Shown piece by piece: positions 9,039 to 18,631 of a DNA stretch of 57,433 nucleotides. The position numbers and the translations under genes are program-made. The DNA comes from a virus: positions 1 through 57,433 of IMG/VR virus record IMGVR_UViG_3300027903_000008; one strand, written 5' to 3'. Position 1 is the stretch's first letter. Every line of letters starts with the position of its first letter. The notes beneath the pieces were generated by a model, which searched no databases, was not told the origin of the DNA, and saw only the letters and a program-made list of their open reading frames with translations.

Positions 9039-9295
9039 GATAGCTTCGCTCGGTATCTTTGCACACCAAGAACACACAGCATGCATGTTCCTGGCGCCGC
9101 AAACAACGCTGACGATGGCACAGCAGACCGCCGTCGCGGGGTAGGCTTGGAGGGAGCCCGATCCAGGAGAGCAGCCGTCGAAGACGGCCAGGCACGCCTG
9201 TTCGCCGGCTCGGGCCGTGAGCCGCCGACGACAGATCCCGGGATGTCGTCACAACCGCCGCTTCGCGGAAGGATGTATACCATAGTGTCGTCCAT
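9035..9295 (-). CDS. Small Arg/Pro-rich protein, hypothetical
   Basis: An 86-residue ORF whose ATG at 9295 overlaps the stop of the upstream gene (TGATG) and whose stop overlaps the portal start (ATGA). The two-sided coupling is the main reason to call it. It contains a CMLC pair near the C-terminus and many Arg and Ser residues. Another frame (8998-9252) is discarded. Confidence 0.55.
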   Translation of the reverse strand: MDDTMVYILPRSGGCDDIPGSVVGGSRPEPANRRAWPSSTAALLDRAPSKPTPRRRSAVPSSALFAAPGTCMLCVLGVQRYRAKLS

Positions 9296-9843
9296 CAACG
9301 GCCGCTCCGGTATGGCTTGTGGGTGGGGTGTTGTACGATCTGCTCGACACGGGCGGCATGCTCGGGCTGAGCTGCGGCGAGGGCAATATGCCCTGGACCG
9401 GCGAACCCGCCAGCTGCGCCGGCCGGTATCACTGGCGCTACCCTTGCGCCAGGCGAGGCGAAGCCGCCGCCCCAGCTCATGTAGTTGACGCCGAGAGAGG
9501 CTTTCGCCTCTCTCGCAAAGCGAGTTACAGCATTGTCCGGCGGCAGCTTCGCCGCTACATCGCCTACCCGCAAATTGTCGTTCATATCCGTCACTTTCAG
9601 TGACGGAGCGCCAAGTTCAACGGCTCTCGCCGCCGACGACTCTTCGAGCTGCCGATACGTACTCTCGGTAGACCGCGCTATCGCACTACCACCAACAGCG
9701 ATGCGCGACGGAATCGGCGAAGCCGATTCGTCGAACTCCGCGCCGCAGCCGCCGCAGAACTTGGGCGGCCCGTCCTCCCGTCGCTGCAACAGTTCGAAGC
9801 TGGCACCGCACTCACACGCATACGTCCTCACGATATAAGACAT
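9295..9843 (-). CDS. Zinc-ribbon virion-module protein
   Basis: A 182-residue protein starting with an FmdB-like zinc ribbon (YACECGASFE, then FCGGCGAEFDE, residues 8-40) followed by a helical segment and a Gly/Ala/Pro-rich tail. Proteins of this shape are common next to portal genes, where the function is unknown. Two hairpins with 3-nt loops (9588-9606, 9711-9729) and one with a 4-nt loop (9493-9514) lie inside the gene. Confidence 0.65.
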   Translation of the reverse strand: MSYIVRTYACECGASFELLQRREDGPPKFCGGCGAEFDESASPIPSRIAVGGSAIARSTESTYRQLEESSAARAVELGAPSLKVTDMNDNLRVGDVAAKLPPDNAVTRFAREAKASLGVNYMSWGGGFASPGARVAPVIPAGAAGGFAGPGHIALAAAQPEHAARVEQIVQHPTHKPYRSGR

Positions 9844-9852
9844 TCGTCATTC

Positions 9853-10302
9853 CTACTGCCGTGGTGGCAACATTAGTTCGTAGCACTGACCGCCCATCTC
9901 CGTCGTGAGGAATGTTACTAGAGAATTATCCTCGACGGCTACCTCTATTATGAGGTTGTAATAACCTGCGCGGCCGAGCCCACCCACTAGGTTGCTAAAC
10001 GCGAACGTGATGATCCCCGGCTCGCCGGCGACCGTAGCCGGCGCTCCAGCCAGTGCCTGTGACGCCCTATTTACTCCGTCGACAAAGATCCCGGCATACA
10101 CAGAGCCCGACGTACTAGTGAGAGCATCGAGCATGATATCACAATGTACGACGCTAAGGTCGTTGAGTTTATGAAACGTGAGCGCTTGATTGGATGGAGT
10201 CCACTTATTTCTATCGTAGAGGAAGTCAGACGTTGCGGCCGGGAACTGTGCCCAATTTATAATACCGAACGCCGCAGCGAGTGCTGTACTACGGACATAC
10301 AT
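9853..10302 (-). CDS. Virion protein with beta-sandwich-like sequence, hypothetical
   Basis: A 149-residue protein rich in beta-branched and small residues and ending in a MGGQCYELMLPP segment. The first residues (MYVRSTALAAAFGI) are mildly hydrophobic but not a clear signal peptide. Its start overlaps the end of the upstream pectin-lyase-fold gene by 14 bases. It is probably a fibre-tip or decoration protein, inferred from place and composition. Confidence 0.6.
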   Translation of the reverse strand: MYVRSTALAAAFGIINWAQFPAATSDFLYDRNKWTPSNQALTFHKLNDLSVVHCDIMLDALTSTSGSVYAGIFVDGVNRASQALAGAPATVAGEPGIITFAFSNLVGGLGRAGYYNLIIEVAVEDNSLVTFLTTEMGGQCYELMLPPRQ

Positions 10303-11479
10303 TGATTACCCCGCCGTTATTCCATAACGTGCCGGACGCTAAACCTGAGCAGCTCGTCGGCCAGCCCCCCACTATAGAGAGAGTTCCGCCGGCCCTGGCG
10401 TTTACAGAATAGTTATTGACTGGACCAACGTATATTCCTCCCTGTGATTGCTCCCCCGCTATAGTTCCAGGTAGAAAGGTGAGAGAATTCCCGCTGTCCA
10501 GTAATTCAGCACCACGAAGTACAGTAAACCTCTTACCTATGACTCCGGTTCCAGCAAATGACGTGCCGAGGTTGAACTGAGCTTCTGCACCGGTCTGTAG
10601 AAAGACAAACTCCCTGGTGTATATCGGTGAGCCTACCGTTGTTATCACACCGGATGGAAAGGCGCTGTAAATCACTGTACCGTTGCTACCTCCGCCGATG
10701 AAACGCTGTGAGGTCCCAGTCAGATAGATATTACCCCATATCTCTACCTGACCGAGGTTTTCAACGTGTATCTGTTCAACGGATGCCGAGTCAAACACGA
10801 CATCATTTCCATACACATTGATTACACCTGAGATTTGAGCGAAGAGACTCGACTGGCACACATTGTTCGTGCCTTTCACGGTTACACGGGCAATGCCGAT
10901 GACGGCGGCATTCTCCACGATTACCGTACCACACACGCCAGTACTACCGTTCCACACCGTCAAAGAGGAACCGGCACCCTGTACCACTACCATGTTGTTG
11001 TCGGTGTTGATTAGACCAATATTATCATGAGTCGCGACGGCCCTATTGGATGATGGGCCGCGTAGATTCACAGTCTCGTTGTATGTGCCAGCGCCGAGAT
11101 TGACCAGCACGATCTGACCGTTGGTGAGGCGGCCGTTCTGCGCCTGATTTATAGCGTAGGTCATAGTGGCACATGGACTGGATTGACAGTTGCCCGCGTC
11201 GGTTCCGCCAATAGCGACGCTCACGCTCACAGGTACAGGCGCCAACAGCTGATCGGCGGTTATGGAGCCCGATGCGAACATATTAGCGATATTGACGCTG
11301 CCGGTGAGGGTCGGCGAAGCCGATGGGGCCAGCCGGTTGAGGGCTGCCGCAGGCAGTGGGCAGTCCGCCACGAACGGTGGCGCAACTTCGTTAGGATTGG
11401 GCACAGGGCAAGCGGCCAAAGCCGCCTGCAATGGCGAGCTCAACACGACCAATATCGCGGTAGCGCTATACCAGGACAT
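10289..11479 (-). CDS. Pectin-lyase-fold fibre/spike protein with signal peptide
   Basis: About 396 residues from the ATG at 11479. The N-terminus is a textbook signal peptide (MSWYSATAILVVLSS then a small-residue cleavage region AALAAC). The body has regular short beta repeats with Asn, Gly and Val that fit a right-handed parallel beta-helix (for example VVVQGAGSSLTVWNGS, VIVENAAVIGIARVTVKG). Such folds are used as trimeric spikes that bind or cleave polysaccharide. No catalytic residues were assigned. An exported spike is unusual for a phage; the sequence shows a signal, and the meaning is open. Confidence 0.7.
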   Translation of the reverse strand: MSWYSATAILVVLSSPLQAALAACPVPNPNEVAPPFVADCPLPAAALNRLAPSASPTLTGSVNIANMFASGSITADQLLAPVPVSVSVAIGGTDAGNCQSSPCATMTYAINQAQNGRLTNGQIVLVNLGAGTYNETVNLRGPSSNRAVATHDNIGLINTDNNMVVVQGAGSSLTVWNGSTGVCGTVIVENAAVIGIARVTVKGTNNVCQSSLFAQISGVINVYGNDVVFDSASVEQIHVENLGQVEIWGNIYLTGTSQRFIGGGSNGTVIYSAFPSGVITTVGSPIYTREFVFLQTGAEAQFNLGTSFAGTGVIGKRFTVLRGAELLDSGNSLTFLPGTIAGEQSQGGIYVGPVNNYSVNARAGGTLSIVGGWPTSCSGLASGTLWNNGGVINVCP

Positions 11480-11828
11480 CCGGCCCACCCACAAGCGATT
11501 GATCGGTGATGAAGGGGGAGACGCCTAGCGGCAGTTCCAAGCACGTCTCGAAGTCGTACCGGAGGCCGCCCATCGTTTCCACCGAGAGAGTGATCTGGAT
11601 AGGGAGAGTGAAGGTTAGCGTTTGGACTGAAACGGCCTGCCGCCGTCCAGAGGACGGCGAGATGCAGAGGCCGCGGCTGACGCCGATGAACGAGACTGTC
11701 TCAGGGACGTTGAGCTGAGGTAGTGCCCGGAGGGCGAGCACTTCCATCAGCTCGCCGTCGATGAGGCCGGCGAGGTCTACGACCATCACGCCACGGTAGT
11801 TTGGCACCGGGGACGGGATGCAAGTCAC
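11466..11828 (-). CDS. Virion protein, hypothetical
   Basis: A 120-residue protein starting at GTG 11828, which overlaps the stop of the upstream spike gene (GTGA). The wider open frame to 12557 is an out-of-frame read of that spike gene. The sequence is beta-rich (VQTLTFTLPIQITLSV). Together with its position between two spike-type genes this suggests a small structural or chaperone role, which is inference. Confidence 0.6.
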   Translation of the reverse strand: MTCIPSPVPNYRGVMVVDLAGLIDGELMEVLALRALPQLNVPETVSFIGVSRGLCISPSSGRRQAVSVQTLTFTLPIQITLSVETMGGLRYDFETCLELPLGVSPFITDQSLVGGPDVLV

Positions 11829-14578
11829 ACTACCACCTTCCCCATAGGCCACGGGCCGAAGCCGGCGAGGCCGGGAAGGAAGGCGATCCGCGCCGTCGCG
11901 GTCGCGTCGGCCGCCTGCAGTGCCACAGTGTCCGGGCCGGCGGTACGGAACGTTCGGATTGCCCTCAGGAGGTTGGCCATATTGGCGTCGGCCCCACCGT
12001 ACCCGAGGTAGGCGGCCGTAACCGTGGCGTTGTCGAACGGCACGTAAGTCGCTGGACATGATGTGATGTTGAGGATATTCCACAGTACGGTCGTTGCGGT
12101 GCTGTTGGGGATGACGGCCGTCCCGCCGGAGGTGGTGCTTACCTTTATGCGACTGTTTGCCGGCTCGGCAGCCACTACGTAGTAGGTCTGCGTTTCCATG
12201 ACGAAGGGCGACGGTGCCGGCGTACCGCCGGCCAACCCGTTGAAGTAGTCGCTGGTGAAGATCAGCGTCGCACCGACGCCGAATGGGCACTCGGGCCAAC
12301 TCGGGTTCCCGCTGGCCGTCGTCAGCGTGATCCATCCCGTGCTCGTGTCGCTGAAGTTGGCGAACATGTAGATGCCGCCGCCGTCCGGGGCGCTCACCTG
12401 GAACACGAACGTTCCTACGTGGCCCCAGTCCGCCTTGAACGTCGTGTTGCCGCCGCCGTTCTTGAGGTTGATCGACTGTGCCGAGGCAAGGATAGAGCAA
12501 TTCGTGTTCATCCCGCCGGTAAAATACCTGGCATGGAAGGTACACATCGTTGTGCATGCAGCACCGAACGACGGTTCATTCCCATGAATCAGTTTGGCCC
12601 TGGCGAACGCCTCCGCATGGTACGACTGCATCCACGGGTCGCTGGTCCCGGTCTGCGAGATCATGATGCTGTTGAGCCCGGACCCGCCGTTGAAGGCGTC
12701 GAAGTGCCAGAACCCGTTGTTCACCTCGTTTGCCGACAGCACGGTGCTGACATACTCGGCGCCGTAGTTCATCGTGTCTTTCAGACAGTCCTTGAAGTAA
12801 GCGGCTTCGCCAAAGGCTGTGCCGTCGGCGAGCGCGGCGGGCAGAATGCCTGCTGCAAATACCAATTCCCGTAAGGCCCAGGCATTGTTTCGTGTGCTGA
12901 CTGAGACGATGACGTTGCCATAGTATCTTGTGCTCCCAATCAGTGGCGTGCGGTCGTCAGCGTTTACGGACGGCCCGCCGCTGTTGCCGTTGGGAGGCGG
13001 CGGCCAGCCCCCATAAGCTGCTTGCAGCAGTGCGAAATCCGGCACCCTACACATCAACGCCTCGGTCGCTCCCATTAACACCACGTCACGATTGTGAGCC
13101 CCGCCCTCCATCAAGTACGTATAGTAGGCTCCGCTCGGGTAGTGTGTGGTGTCAGTGATGCCGACCCAGTCGCCGTAGGCTAGGATGTCGGTCGGCCCGA
13201 GGACGAAGTTGTTCCACCAGAAGCCGTTGTTGTAGGTGAGCGGCTGGTTCGGCGTCATTCCGGTATAGTCGATGTTCCGGAAGTTTGGTACGCGACCGTT
13301 CGTGTCGAGGTTCATCGCCGGTGCAGTGGCCCATCCAAGCGCGGATATTCGGTGGTTCTGCGCGGTCGTCTTCGTCTGTAGCAGCAAGTCGCGGACGTTC
13401 CAGTCCGGGATCATGCCAATGTGCGGGTGAGAGCCGCCCTGGTTGATGTTGACCTGAGTGTCCCAGTCCGAGAATACTTCGTTAGTCCAGAAACCCTTGA
13501 CCATTGGGGCATAGAGGATCGGCGTCAGGCCGCTCGGCGGATCGGTCGCGTTGGTGGTAAGGTCGTATTTAGGGATAAGGCCGGTCGAGAGCAGGTAGGA
13601 GCGACTGGTGGCAGTGGACTGTGGGTTTGACTGAACCGGGTCGCAGGTGACCAGGAGGTTCTGCGCCTCCACCGTCCCGGCGATCCACCGCGGCTTGCCG
13701 TCGTTCCGGGCCGTAAACCATCCACCGCGGAGGCTGTGCCCGCCAATCGTCGAGGGACTGCCGACGTGCAGCAGCATCGACGGATCACTGTTATTGACGA
13801 TAACCGTCGCACCGTTCTTCAGCACCGGGTTATAGTTGTACCGGTCGGGCACGAAGGTAAGATAACTAGTTCCATCAGTGGACTTGTTGAGCAAGCTGTT
13901 GTGCAAGTATACCAGGTATTCTACGTCCCGGATTGCTCCGGTCGAGGTGTTGAGCCACAACCAAACGTAGACGGCGACGTGGATATGGACGTGGTTGATC
14001 GATCCGTTGGTCAGCTGGCCCCAGGCACGGAACCCCATGCAGCATCGACCTTTGTTGATCTGCTGCACGTAGGAGCCAGAGAGAAGGGTGTTGAAGTGCG
14101 CCAGCCAGTTGCCGGTCGTGTAGACATTCGAAGCGCCGGAGGCGCTTGCCATCGAGTCGCATTCGATGATCAGGTCCTGCGCGCCGCTGAAGACGGTGAG
14201 GTCGGTCAGCAGCTGGGAGGGGGTTTTCCCTCCTGGAAGGGTGTTGTTGAACGGGCCGACGACACTTGAGACGGAGATCGTGTCGTGGCCGCCGGCCGCG
14301 ATAGAGCGGGCGGTGTAGCCACGCACCTCGCAGTACCGCACTGAGCCGTTCGGCCAATAGTTGATGGCGTCGAACTGCGCCGTGAGCGCGTTGTCCGCGC
14401 CGTCGCTGAGAGCGATAGAGCCGCCTGGGGGTACGTCTCCTTGCCGTAAGCCCAGGCCAAACCGGAACGGCGAGCCGGCCGGAATGATGGAGGTGCCAGA
14501 TGTCTCGTTGAGGGTGCGGCTGGTCACTCCGCTCGGAATGAGAGGAGTGGGGGTGGTCGCCAGTAACCACGGATGCAT
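11825..14578 (-). CDS. Tailspike-like protein, possible polysaccharide lyase (PcRGLX/YetA-type N-terminus)
   Basis: About 917 residues from the ATG at 14578; an ATG at 14602 lies inside the preceding gene. The N-terminal region (roughly residues 1-110) resembles the RIFT-barrel domain of exo-rhamnogalacturonan-lyase-like enzymes: IPAGSPFRFGLGLRQGDVP, an FDAINYWPNGSVRYCEV segment matching the WP-DGS-RW pattern, then a beta strand. The middle is large and Trp/Tyr/Asn-rich. The C-terminal part is beta-rich. This fits a receptor-binding spike that degrades host capsule or exopolysaccharide. The enzyme class is a motif-level suggestion and catalytic residues were not placed. Confidence 0.65.
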   Translation of the reverse strand: MHPWLLATTPTPLIPSGVTSRTLNETSGTSIIPAGSPFRFGLGLRQGDVPPGGSIALSDGADNALTAQFDAINYWPNGSVRYCEVRGYTARSIAAGGHDTISVSSVVGPFNNTLPGGKTPSQLLTDLTVFSGAQDLIIECDSMASASGASNVYTTGNWLAHFNTLLSGSYVQQINKGRCCMGFRAWGQLTNGSINHVHIHVAVYVWLWLNTSTGAIRDVEYLVYLHNSLLNKSTDGTSYLTFVPDRYNYNPVLKNGATVIVNNSDPSMLLHVGSPSTIGGHSLRGGWFTARNDGKPRWIAGTVEAQNLLVTCDPVQSNPQSTATSRSYLLSTGLIPKYDLTTNATDPPSGLTPILYAPMVKGFWTNEVFSDWDTQVNINQGGSHPHIGMIPDWNVRDLLLQTKTTAQNHRISALGWATAPAMNLDTNGRVPNFRNIDYTGMTPNQPLTYNNGFWWNNFVLGPTDILAYGDWVGITDTTHYPSGAYYTYLMEGGAHNRDVVLMGATEALMCRVPDFALLQAAYGGWPPPPNGNSGGPSVNADDRTPLIGSTRYYGNVIVSVSTRNNAWALRELVFAAGILPAALADGTAFGEAAYFKDCLKDTMNYGAEYVSTVLSANEVNNGFWHFDAFNGGSGLNSIMISQTGTSDPWMQSYHAEAFARAKLIHGNEPSFGAACTTMCTFHARYFTGGMNTNCSILASAQSINLKNGGGNTTFKADWGHVGTFVFQVSAPDGGGIYMFANFSDTSTGWITLTTASGNPSWPECPFGVGATLIFTSDYFNGLAGGTPAPSPFVMETQTYYVVAAEPANSRIKVSTTSGGTAVIPNSTATTVLWNILNITSCPATYVPFDNATVTAAYLGYGGADANMANLLRAIRTFRTAGPDTVALQAADATATARIAFLPGLAGFGPWPMGKVVV

Positions 14579-14582
14579 GACG

Positions 14583-15617
14583 TCAAGCCCCGTCGCCGCC
14601 AAGGATATATGTGTTCGCGGCTACCGCTACGATCGTGATCAGGCTGTTCTGTCCGAAGGTGCTGGTGAAGCCGTGCGGGTTTAGGAGGAGAGTGGCGCCG
14701 CCGCCTGCGGCGACGGTCACGGCGCTAGAGGTCATCTGGACTAGGCCGCACTCGAAGCTCGCCGGCAGACCGGAGGGGATCGTGACGGTGCAGCCGGCAG
14801 CGTTCGTGCAAGTCAATATGTTCTGGTTGTCACTGGAGAGGAGAGTGCGCGTCGTCGTCGAGACGACAATGATGTTGCTGGTGCTGGATGGTCCAGTGTA
14901 GCCGGTCGGCCCAGTCTGACCGGCGGTTGAGCCAGTTGGACCGGTGGGACCGGCAGCGCCAGTAGAGCCGGCGGCACCGGTGCTACCTGCGCCAGCAGAG
15001 CCAGTGGGTCCTGTGGCCCCAGTGGCTGCGGCGGCGCCGGCCCTGCCGGTAGGACCAAGCGCACCAGTAGAGCCGGTAGGGCCAGTAGAGCCGGTAGCCC
15101 CTACGCCGGGACCAGTAGGCCCTGCTCCGCCGATAGGACCGGTGAAGCCGGTGGGTCCTGTGGTGCCTGTCAGTCCGACTGGACCGATATGCCCAGTGGT
15201 GCCGGTAGGCCCAGTGAAACCGGAGGGACCTAGAGGACCGGTGTAACCGGTCGGGCCAGTTACACCGGTAGGCCCTATGCCGCCGGAGCCGGCGGGTCCG
15301 ATCGCGCCAGTAGGACCAGATGGCCCGGTGGCGCCGGTAGTGCCAGTGGCACCAGTTACGCCGGACGGCCCTATACCGCCGGTAGGTCCGGCTCCGCCCA
15401 TTACCCCGGCCGGTCCGGTCACTGTGCTGGCGGGACCAGTGTCGCCGGTCGGGCCGGTCGGCCCACCGGACGGGCCGGTGGGGCCTGTGGCGAATCGGCC
15501 TGCCTGGATATAACCAGATATATGGAACTGCGCCGGGTCCCCTTCGAAGGCCGGCCCCATCTGCCGGATGGGAAAGCCGGTGTCAGACTGCTGAAACGGC
15601 CCCGTCACGTTTCTCAT
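14583..15617 (-). CDS. Collagen-like fibre protein
   Basis: A 344-residue protein. A non-repetitive 40-residue N-terminus (including [19 protein letters not shown]) probably attaches to the virion. About 200 residues of Gly-X-Y triplets, mainly GPTG and GATG, follow (trimerisation as a collagen triple helix is the known behaviour of such repeats). The last 95 residues are a beta-rich tip containing [18 protein letters not shown] perfect TATAAT lies in the minus sense at 15653-15648 upstream, without a matching -35 box. Among at least four related genes here it has its own tip domain. Confidence 0.85.
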   Translation of the reverse strand: MRNVTGPFQQSDTGFPIRQMGPAFEGDPAQFHISGYIQAGRFATGPTGPSGGPTGPTGDTGPASTVTGPAGVMGGAGPTGGIGPSGVTGATGTTGATGPSGPTGAIGPAGSGGIGPTGVTGPTGYTGPLGPSGFTGPTGTTGHIGPVGLTGTTGPTGFTGPIGGAGPTGPGVGATGSTGPTGSTGALGPTGRAGAAAATGATGPTGSAGAGSTGAAGSTGAAGPTGPTGSTAGQTGPTGYTGPSSTSNIIVVSTTTRTLLSSDNQNILTCTNAAGCTVTIPSGLPASFECGLVQMTSSAVTVAAGGGATLLLNPHGFTSTFGQNSLITIVAVAANTYILGGDGA

Positions 15618-15706
15618 CGGGAGACCCTTGACATTTTCCTAAACAGCATTATATGGGGGCGACCCCTTGGGGGTACACCCTCGACAAGCGTATATCGGTC
15701 GGTACG

Positions 15707-17680
15707 TCACCAGTTCCACCTACTACGCCGTTGCAGTCGTTGGGCCTGACGCCGCTCCGCCTCGCGCTGCTGCGCACGCTGCTGCATAATATAATTCATA
15801 AACCCCGGCGAGTCGGCGTTCTCTCCCAGGGCCGCGTCCTTCAGCTGCTCGCGCTCGTATGTCATACCGGAGCCGTCCATCTCCGCACGTTCCCAGTCTA
15901 TCCAGCAGCGTACGCCGAGCGCCAGTGCCACGGGGCGATCGTCCTTCGCCGTCCCGTCCGCTTCGATATACATGCCCTTGCGCGCTAGTCGCTTCATCTC
16001 GTAAATGGCTTGGACGCTGTTGATGATCAGCTTGCCCATCATATATTGATCGCCTAGCTGCGTCATTATCGCTGGTTTGTTGACTGCGGTGGTCTTCCAG
16101 TGCAGGTTGTAGCCGGCGCCGAAGCTGTCGGCGCGATGGTATAGGTAGTTGCGGACGTTGACGATAGGCGACGGCGGCCGCCGCCTCCGGCGTTGTGCGG
16201 TAGCACTGTCGTCGGCGTCGATAGGCTCGTCATCGACCTCATCGTTGCGTGGAGCAGTTAGCCGTCCCGTCTCCAGAAGCGTCTGAAGATGGCGGAACTC
16301 AGTGTAGACAGCTTCGCCAGGACCGTTGATCTCCAGGATATAGCGGGCGTTCTTGTACCAACCACACAGGTCTGCGATGACCCACGTAAACTGATAGGGT
16401 TCCATGTTTGTGACACAGAACTCTGCACACTGTACCAACCGATCTGCGTAGCACCGAAGTACAGTGGCACAAAATCGATCGGAGGTGTCTCCACTACCGT
16501 AGGCTGGGTCCGCGGCGACAATGTATCGTCCGTTGGAGTGTGGTTCATGCCATACTTTCAGTGCGGCGATGCGAGCCACATAGACCTGCTCGCGCTTTAG
16601 CGCGGTGAAAGATTCGCCGAAGTGATAGGCGTAGCCGCGGTAGAGACTCTTCGAGGCAGTCTTCATGCTCTCGTCGAGCACCCTGCCGGGTAGGAATGGG
16701 CTGCCAGTGAGACGGAATGCCTCCTCCGGATATGAGGGGTATTCGACTTCGACTATTTCGGCTTTGCCTGTGTCGACTTCGTCGACATCCTTCTTCCGTT
16801 GTGGGTCCTTGCGATGCCTATACCACGCCCACTGCTCGCGGGTGATCTCGTAGCTGTACATCTTCTTGACGATGTCGCTCGTCTCTTGCTCGTCGCGAGC
16901 AAGATCGGAGTGGCCGTATCTTCGATAGAGGGGCGAAGCCGTCGCGAAGCGGTACTCGGGATGTCGCCACCACGGGAGGAAGATGGCTTTCTTGGCGAGG
17001 TCGTCGGCTATGGCGTCTTCCCAGAGGCCGTTGAAGATGTTGTAGCCCTTCGCTGTGCTCTCGAAGATGTATAGGCGCGCGGGGTACTGGTCGCTGAAAG
17101 AGGAGATGGCGGATTCTAGGCCTTCTTCGTCGCCCCATTGGGCGACTTCAGTGGCATGGAAGAAGTTGAAGGCGCGGCTACGGGCGAGACTGCCTGGCTT
17201 CTTCTTCGTGCCGGCCACCATGTAGTCGATCATGCTGCCGTTCTCGAAGACGAGGCCGTTGCGGTTGTGCACGCGTATCGGCAGAGGGTGGGTATCGGGC
17301 AGGTGCTTTAAGGTCTCGATTATGAGGAGGCGGATCTTCTCCTTGTTCGGCTCGGTGTCGGTGCAGATTGCGCCCTGTAGACCAGGGTACATCGCGCACC
17401 AGAAGAGATCGAGAAGTAACGATAGGGTCGTTATGCCGAGCTGCCGTGCTTTGAGCAAGACGAACCAGTGCACGTCATTGTCTAGTCCGTCGAAAATGGA
17501 CCGGAGGGCGTACTCTTGTACGCCTTGACCTTTGTGACCGGGGAGGTCGTAGAGCTGAAAGGAAGTGTAGCCGGTGTTTTTCGATAGGATCGTGACGTGG
17601 CGCAAGAAGTCGCGAAAGCTACGCTCGAAGGTGCGGCGGTGGAAGGCGAGGGAGGGTGCGGCTCGGGTTGTGACGGCCAT
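15707..17680 (-). CDS. terL: Terminase large subunit
   Basis: About 657 residues from the ATG at 17680; an open frame continues upstream to 17752. It packages DNA by ATP hydrolysis and cuts concatemers. The ATPase domain has a Walker A-type KARQLGITT (about 77-85), a Walker B-like FFHATEVAQW (about 173-182), and a coupling motif FESTAKG (about 206). The nuclease domain starts at IVAADPAYGSGD, whose first Asp (about 391) is the usual metal ligand. The C-terminal tail is Arg/Gln-rich. No small terminase was recognised next to it. Confidence 0.9.
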   Translation of the reverse strand: MAVTTRAAPSLAFHRRTFERSFRDFLRHVTILSKNTGYTSFQLYDLPGHKGQGVQEYALRSIFDGLDNDVHWFVLLKARQLGITTLSLLLDLFWCAMYPGLQGAICTDTEPNKEKIRLLIIETLKHLPDTHPLPIRVHNRNGLVFENGSMIDYMVAGTKKKPGSLARSRAFNFFHATEVAQWGDEEGLESAISSFSDQYPARLYIFESTAKGYNIFNGLWEDAIADDLAKKAIFLPWWRHPEYRFATASPLYRRYGHSDLARDEQETSDIVKKMYSYEITREQWAWYRHRKDPQRKKDVDEVDTGKAEIVEVEYPSYPEEAFRLTGSPFLPGRVLDESMKTASKSLYRGYAYHFGESFTALKREQVYVARIAALKVWHEPHSNGRYIVAADPAYGSGDTSDRFCATVLRCYADRLVQCAEFCVTNMEPYQFTWVIADLCGWYKNARYILEINGPGEAVYTEFRHLQTLLETGRLTAPRNDEVDDEPIDADDSATAQRRRRRPPSPIVNVRNYLYHRADSFGAGYNLHWKTTAVNKPAIMTQLGDQYMMGKLIINSVQAIYEMKRLARKGMYIEADGTAKDDRPVALALGVRCWIDWERAEMDGSGMTYEREQLKDAALGENADSPGFMNYIMQQRAQQREAERRQAQRLQRRSRWNW

Positions 17681-17795
17681 GCCGGTCAGTCTATACCTGC
17701 GAGGGCGACCCCGCCATAGGCTCTCGCCGGCCGTGCCGTCACAAAACCGCAACGCAAAGACGGTAGATATAGCTTATATTTGCAGGAGACGGCTA

Positions 17796-17933
17796 ATGTG
17801 GAAGATAGCTCTTGTGCTTGCCTTGCTCGCGTTGGCGGCGTGCGACGCCACTTTCAGCCCCGACATGGCCCAGAATCCCCACCAGAGCCGTGCTCACGGC
17901 GGCCGCGCGGATGCGGAGCCCGCCTATCACTAG
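17796..17933 (+). CDS. Small lipoprotein
   Basis: A 45-residue protein with a signal sequence and lipobox LAAC (Cys16 as the lipidation site), preceded by a strong ribosome site (AGGAG at 17784-17788) and an AT-rich region (TATATT at 17775-17780) that could be a -10 box. It is the only plus-strand gene here, divergent from the terminase, and its stop overlaps the convergent gene by four bases. It could be an entericidin-like or o-spanin-like lysis accessory, or a superinfection-exclusion lipoprotein. Confidence 0.7.
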   Translation: MWKIALVLALLALAACDATFSPDMAQNPHQSRAHGGRADAEPAYH

Positions 17934-18109
17934 CTGCTTCGCGGTGGTGCTGCCCGCGGTACACGTTTCAGTAATTTATAAACCGACGGCTTCCGGCCAC
18001 AAATCTCACACTTACCCCAAACGTCGTCTTGACACCATTCTCGTTCGGTGCTGCGACAATCGTCACAGGTCGGCGAGAGGTATATCAGATGGGGGTCAGG
18101 TTGAGTCAT
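17930..18109 (-). CDS. Small zinc-ribbon protein
   Basis: A 59-residue protein with CDDC near residue 15 and CEIC near residue 35, plus a basic tail. Start at ATG 18109 overlapping the preceding stop (ATGA). It is the last gene of a leftward cluster of Cys-rich small genes. Function unknown. Confidence 0.55.
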   Translation of the reverse strand: MTQPDPHLIYLSPTCDDCRSTEREWCQDDVWGKCEICGRKPSVYKLLKRVPRAAPPRSS

Positions 18110-18285
18110 TGCACACCGCGGCGAGCCGCCCAGTATCTGCACCAGCCATTCGGCGAGATCCGCCCTAGCACTAGCGTGCAGGCGCGAGTGCCGTTGCGGA
18201 ACATGTTGCAGTCGCCGCAACGCTGTCCCACGGAGTAACCCACATAGCCGGCGGCGTCCTTTGTGATAGTGACGGCGGCGGTCAT
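18106..18285 (-). CDS. High-potential iron-sulfur-like small protein
   Basis: A 59-residue protein with the pattern CGDC, then C, then GWCRYW, within GYVGYSVGQRCGDCNMF and LGRISPNGWCRYW. This spacing is that of small HiPIP-like proteins seen in phage genomes, which may coordinate a 4Fe-4S cluster. The start overlaps the upstream stop (ATGA) and its own stop overlaps the next start. Cluster binding and role are inferred. Confidence 0.65.
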   Translation of the reverse strand: MTAAVTITKDAAGYVGYSVGQRCGDCNMFRNGTRACTLVLGRISPNGWCRYWAARRGVQ

Positions 18286-18413
18286 GTCCAGATGCCTCGG
18301 CCGCAGTGACGGCAGCGAGCTGCGCTGCTGTTGAGGACGGCGTCGCGCCAGTCGTGCCAACCAAACAGGCGGCACTTCAGCCAGCTGATCACATCAGGGT
18401 ACCGGTTTCTCAT
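18282..18413 (-). CDS. Small zinc-ribbon protein
   Basis: A 43-residue protein not visible as a long ORF: ATG at 18413, TGA overlapping the HiPIP-like start. It contains WLKCRLFGWHDW and then CRHCGRGIW, the layout of a small phage protein with a C-terminal CxxCG knuckle. Support is the stop-start overlap and the motif. Confidence 0.6.
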   Translation of the reverse strand: MRNRYPDVISWLKCRLFGWHDWRDAVLNSSAARCRHCGRGIWT

Positions 18414-18624
18414 GTATTGGACTCTCGATCAAAATCTTGATTCCCATGATCATCAATCCTTCTGTAGGTATTAATTCGCCAGTGGTGCTCAGATCCCTCT
18501 GTAGCTCAAAATCGAACCGGGACGCGTCATAGCCGTTAGAGAAATTCATTGTCACAGTCAAACTATCCAGAGAAACCCAGTGGTTATTTGCCCAATTAGA
18601 GAGAGCTCGAATGGCGTCGATCAT
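18394..18624 (-). CDS. Hypothetical protein
   Basis: A 76-residue protein from the ATG at 18624; the upstream part of the open frame runs through another gene. Sequence is mixed alpha/beta with no motif recognised. Its end overlaps the following gene by 20 bases. Confidence 0.5.
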   Translation of the reverse strand: MIDAIRALSNWANNHWVSLDSLTVTMNFSNGYDASRFDFELQRDLSTTGELIPTEGLMIMGIKILIESPIHEKPVP

Positions 18625-18631
18625 CGGTATC

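Noticed and set aside
11829-12557. Upstream part of a 363-residue minus-strand frame
   Set aside because: It is an out-of-frame read inside the tailspike gene; only the part from the GTG at 11828, after the tailspike stop, has coding features.
15629-15655. Plus-sense TTGACA with TATATG between the terminase and collagen-like genes
   Set aside because: No plus-strand gene follows; it faces into the antisense of the terminase gene. Chance match is more likely.
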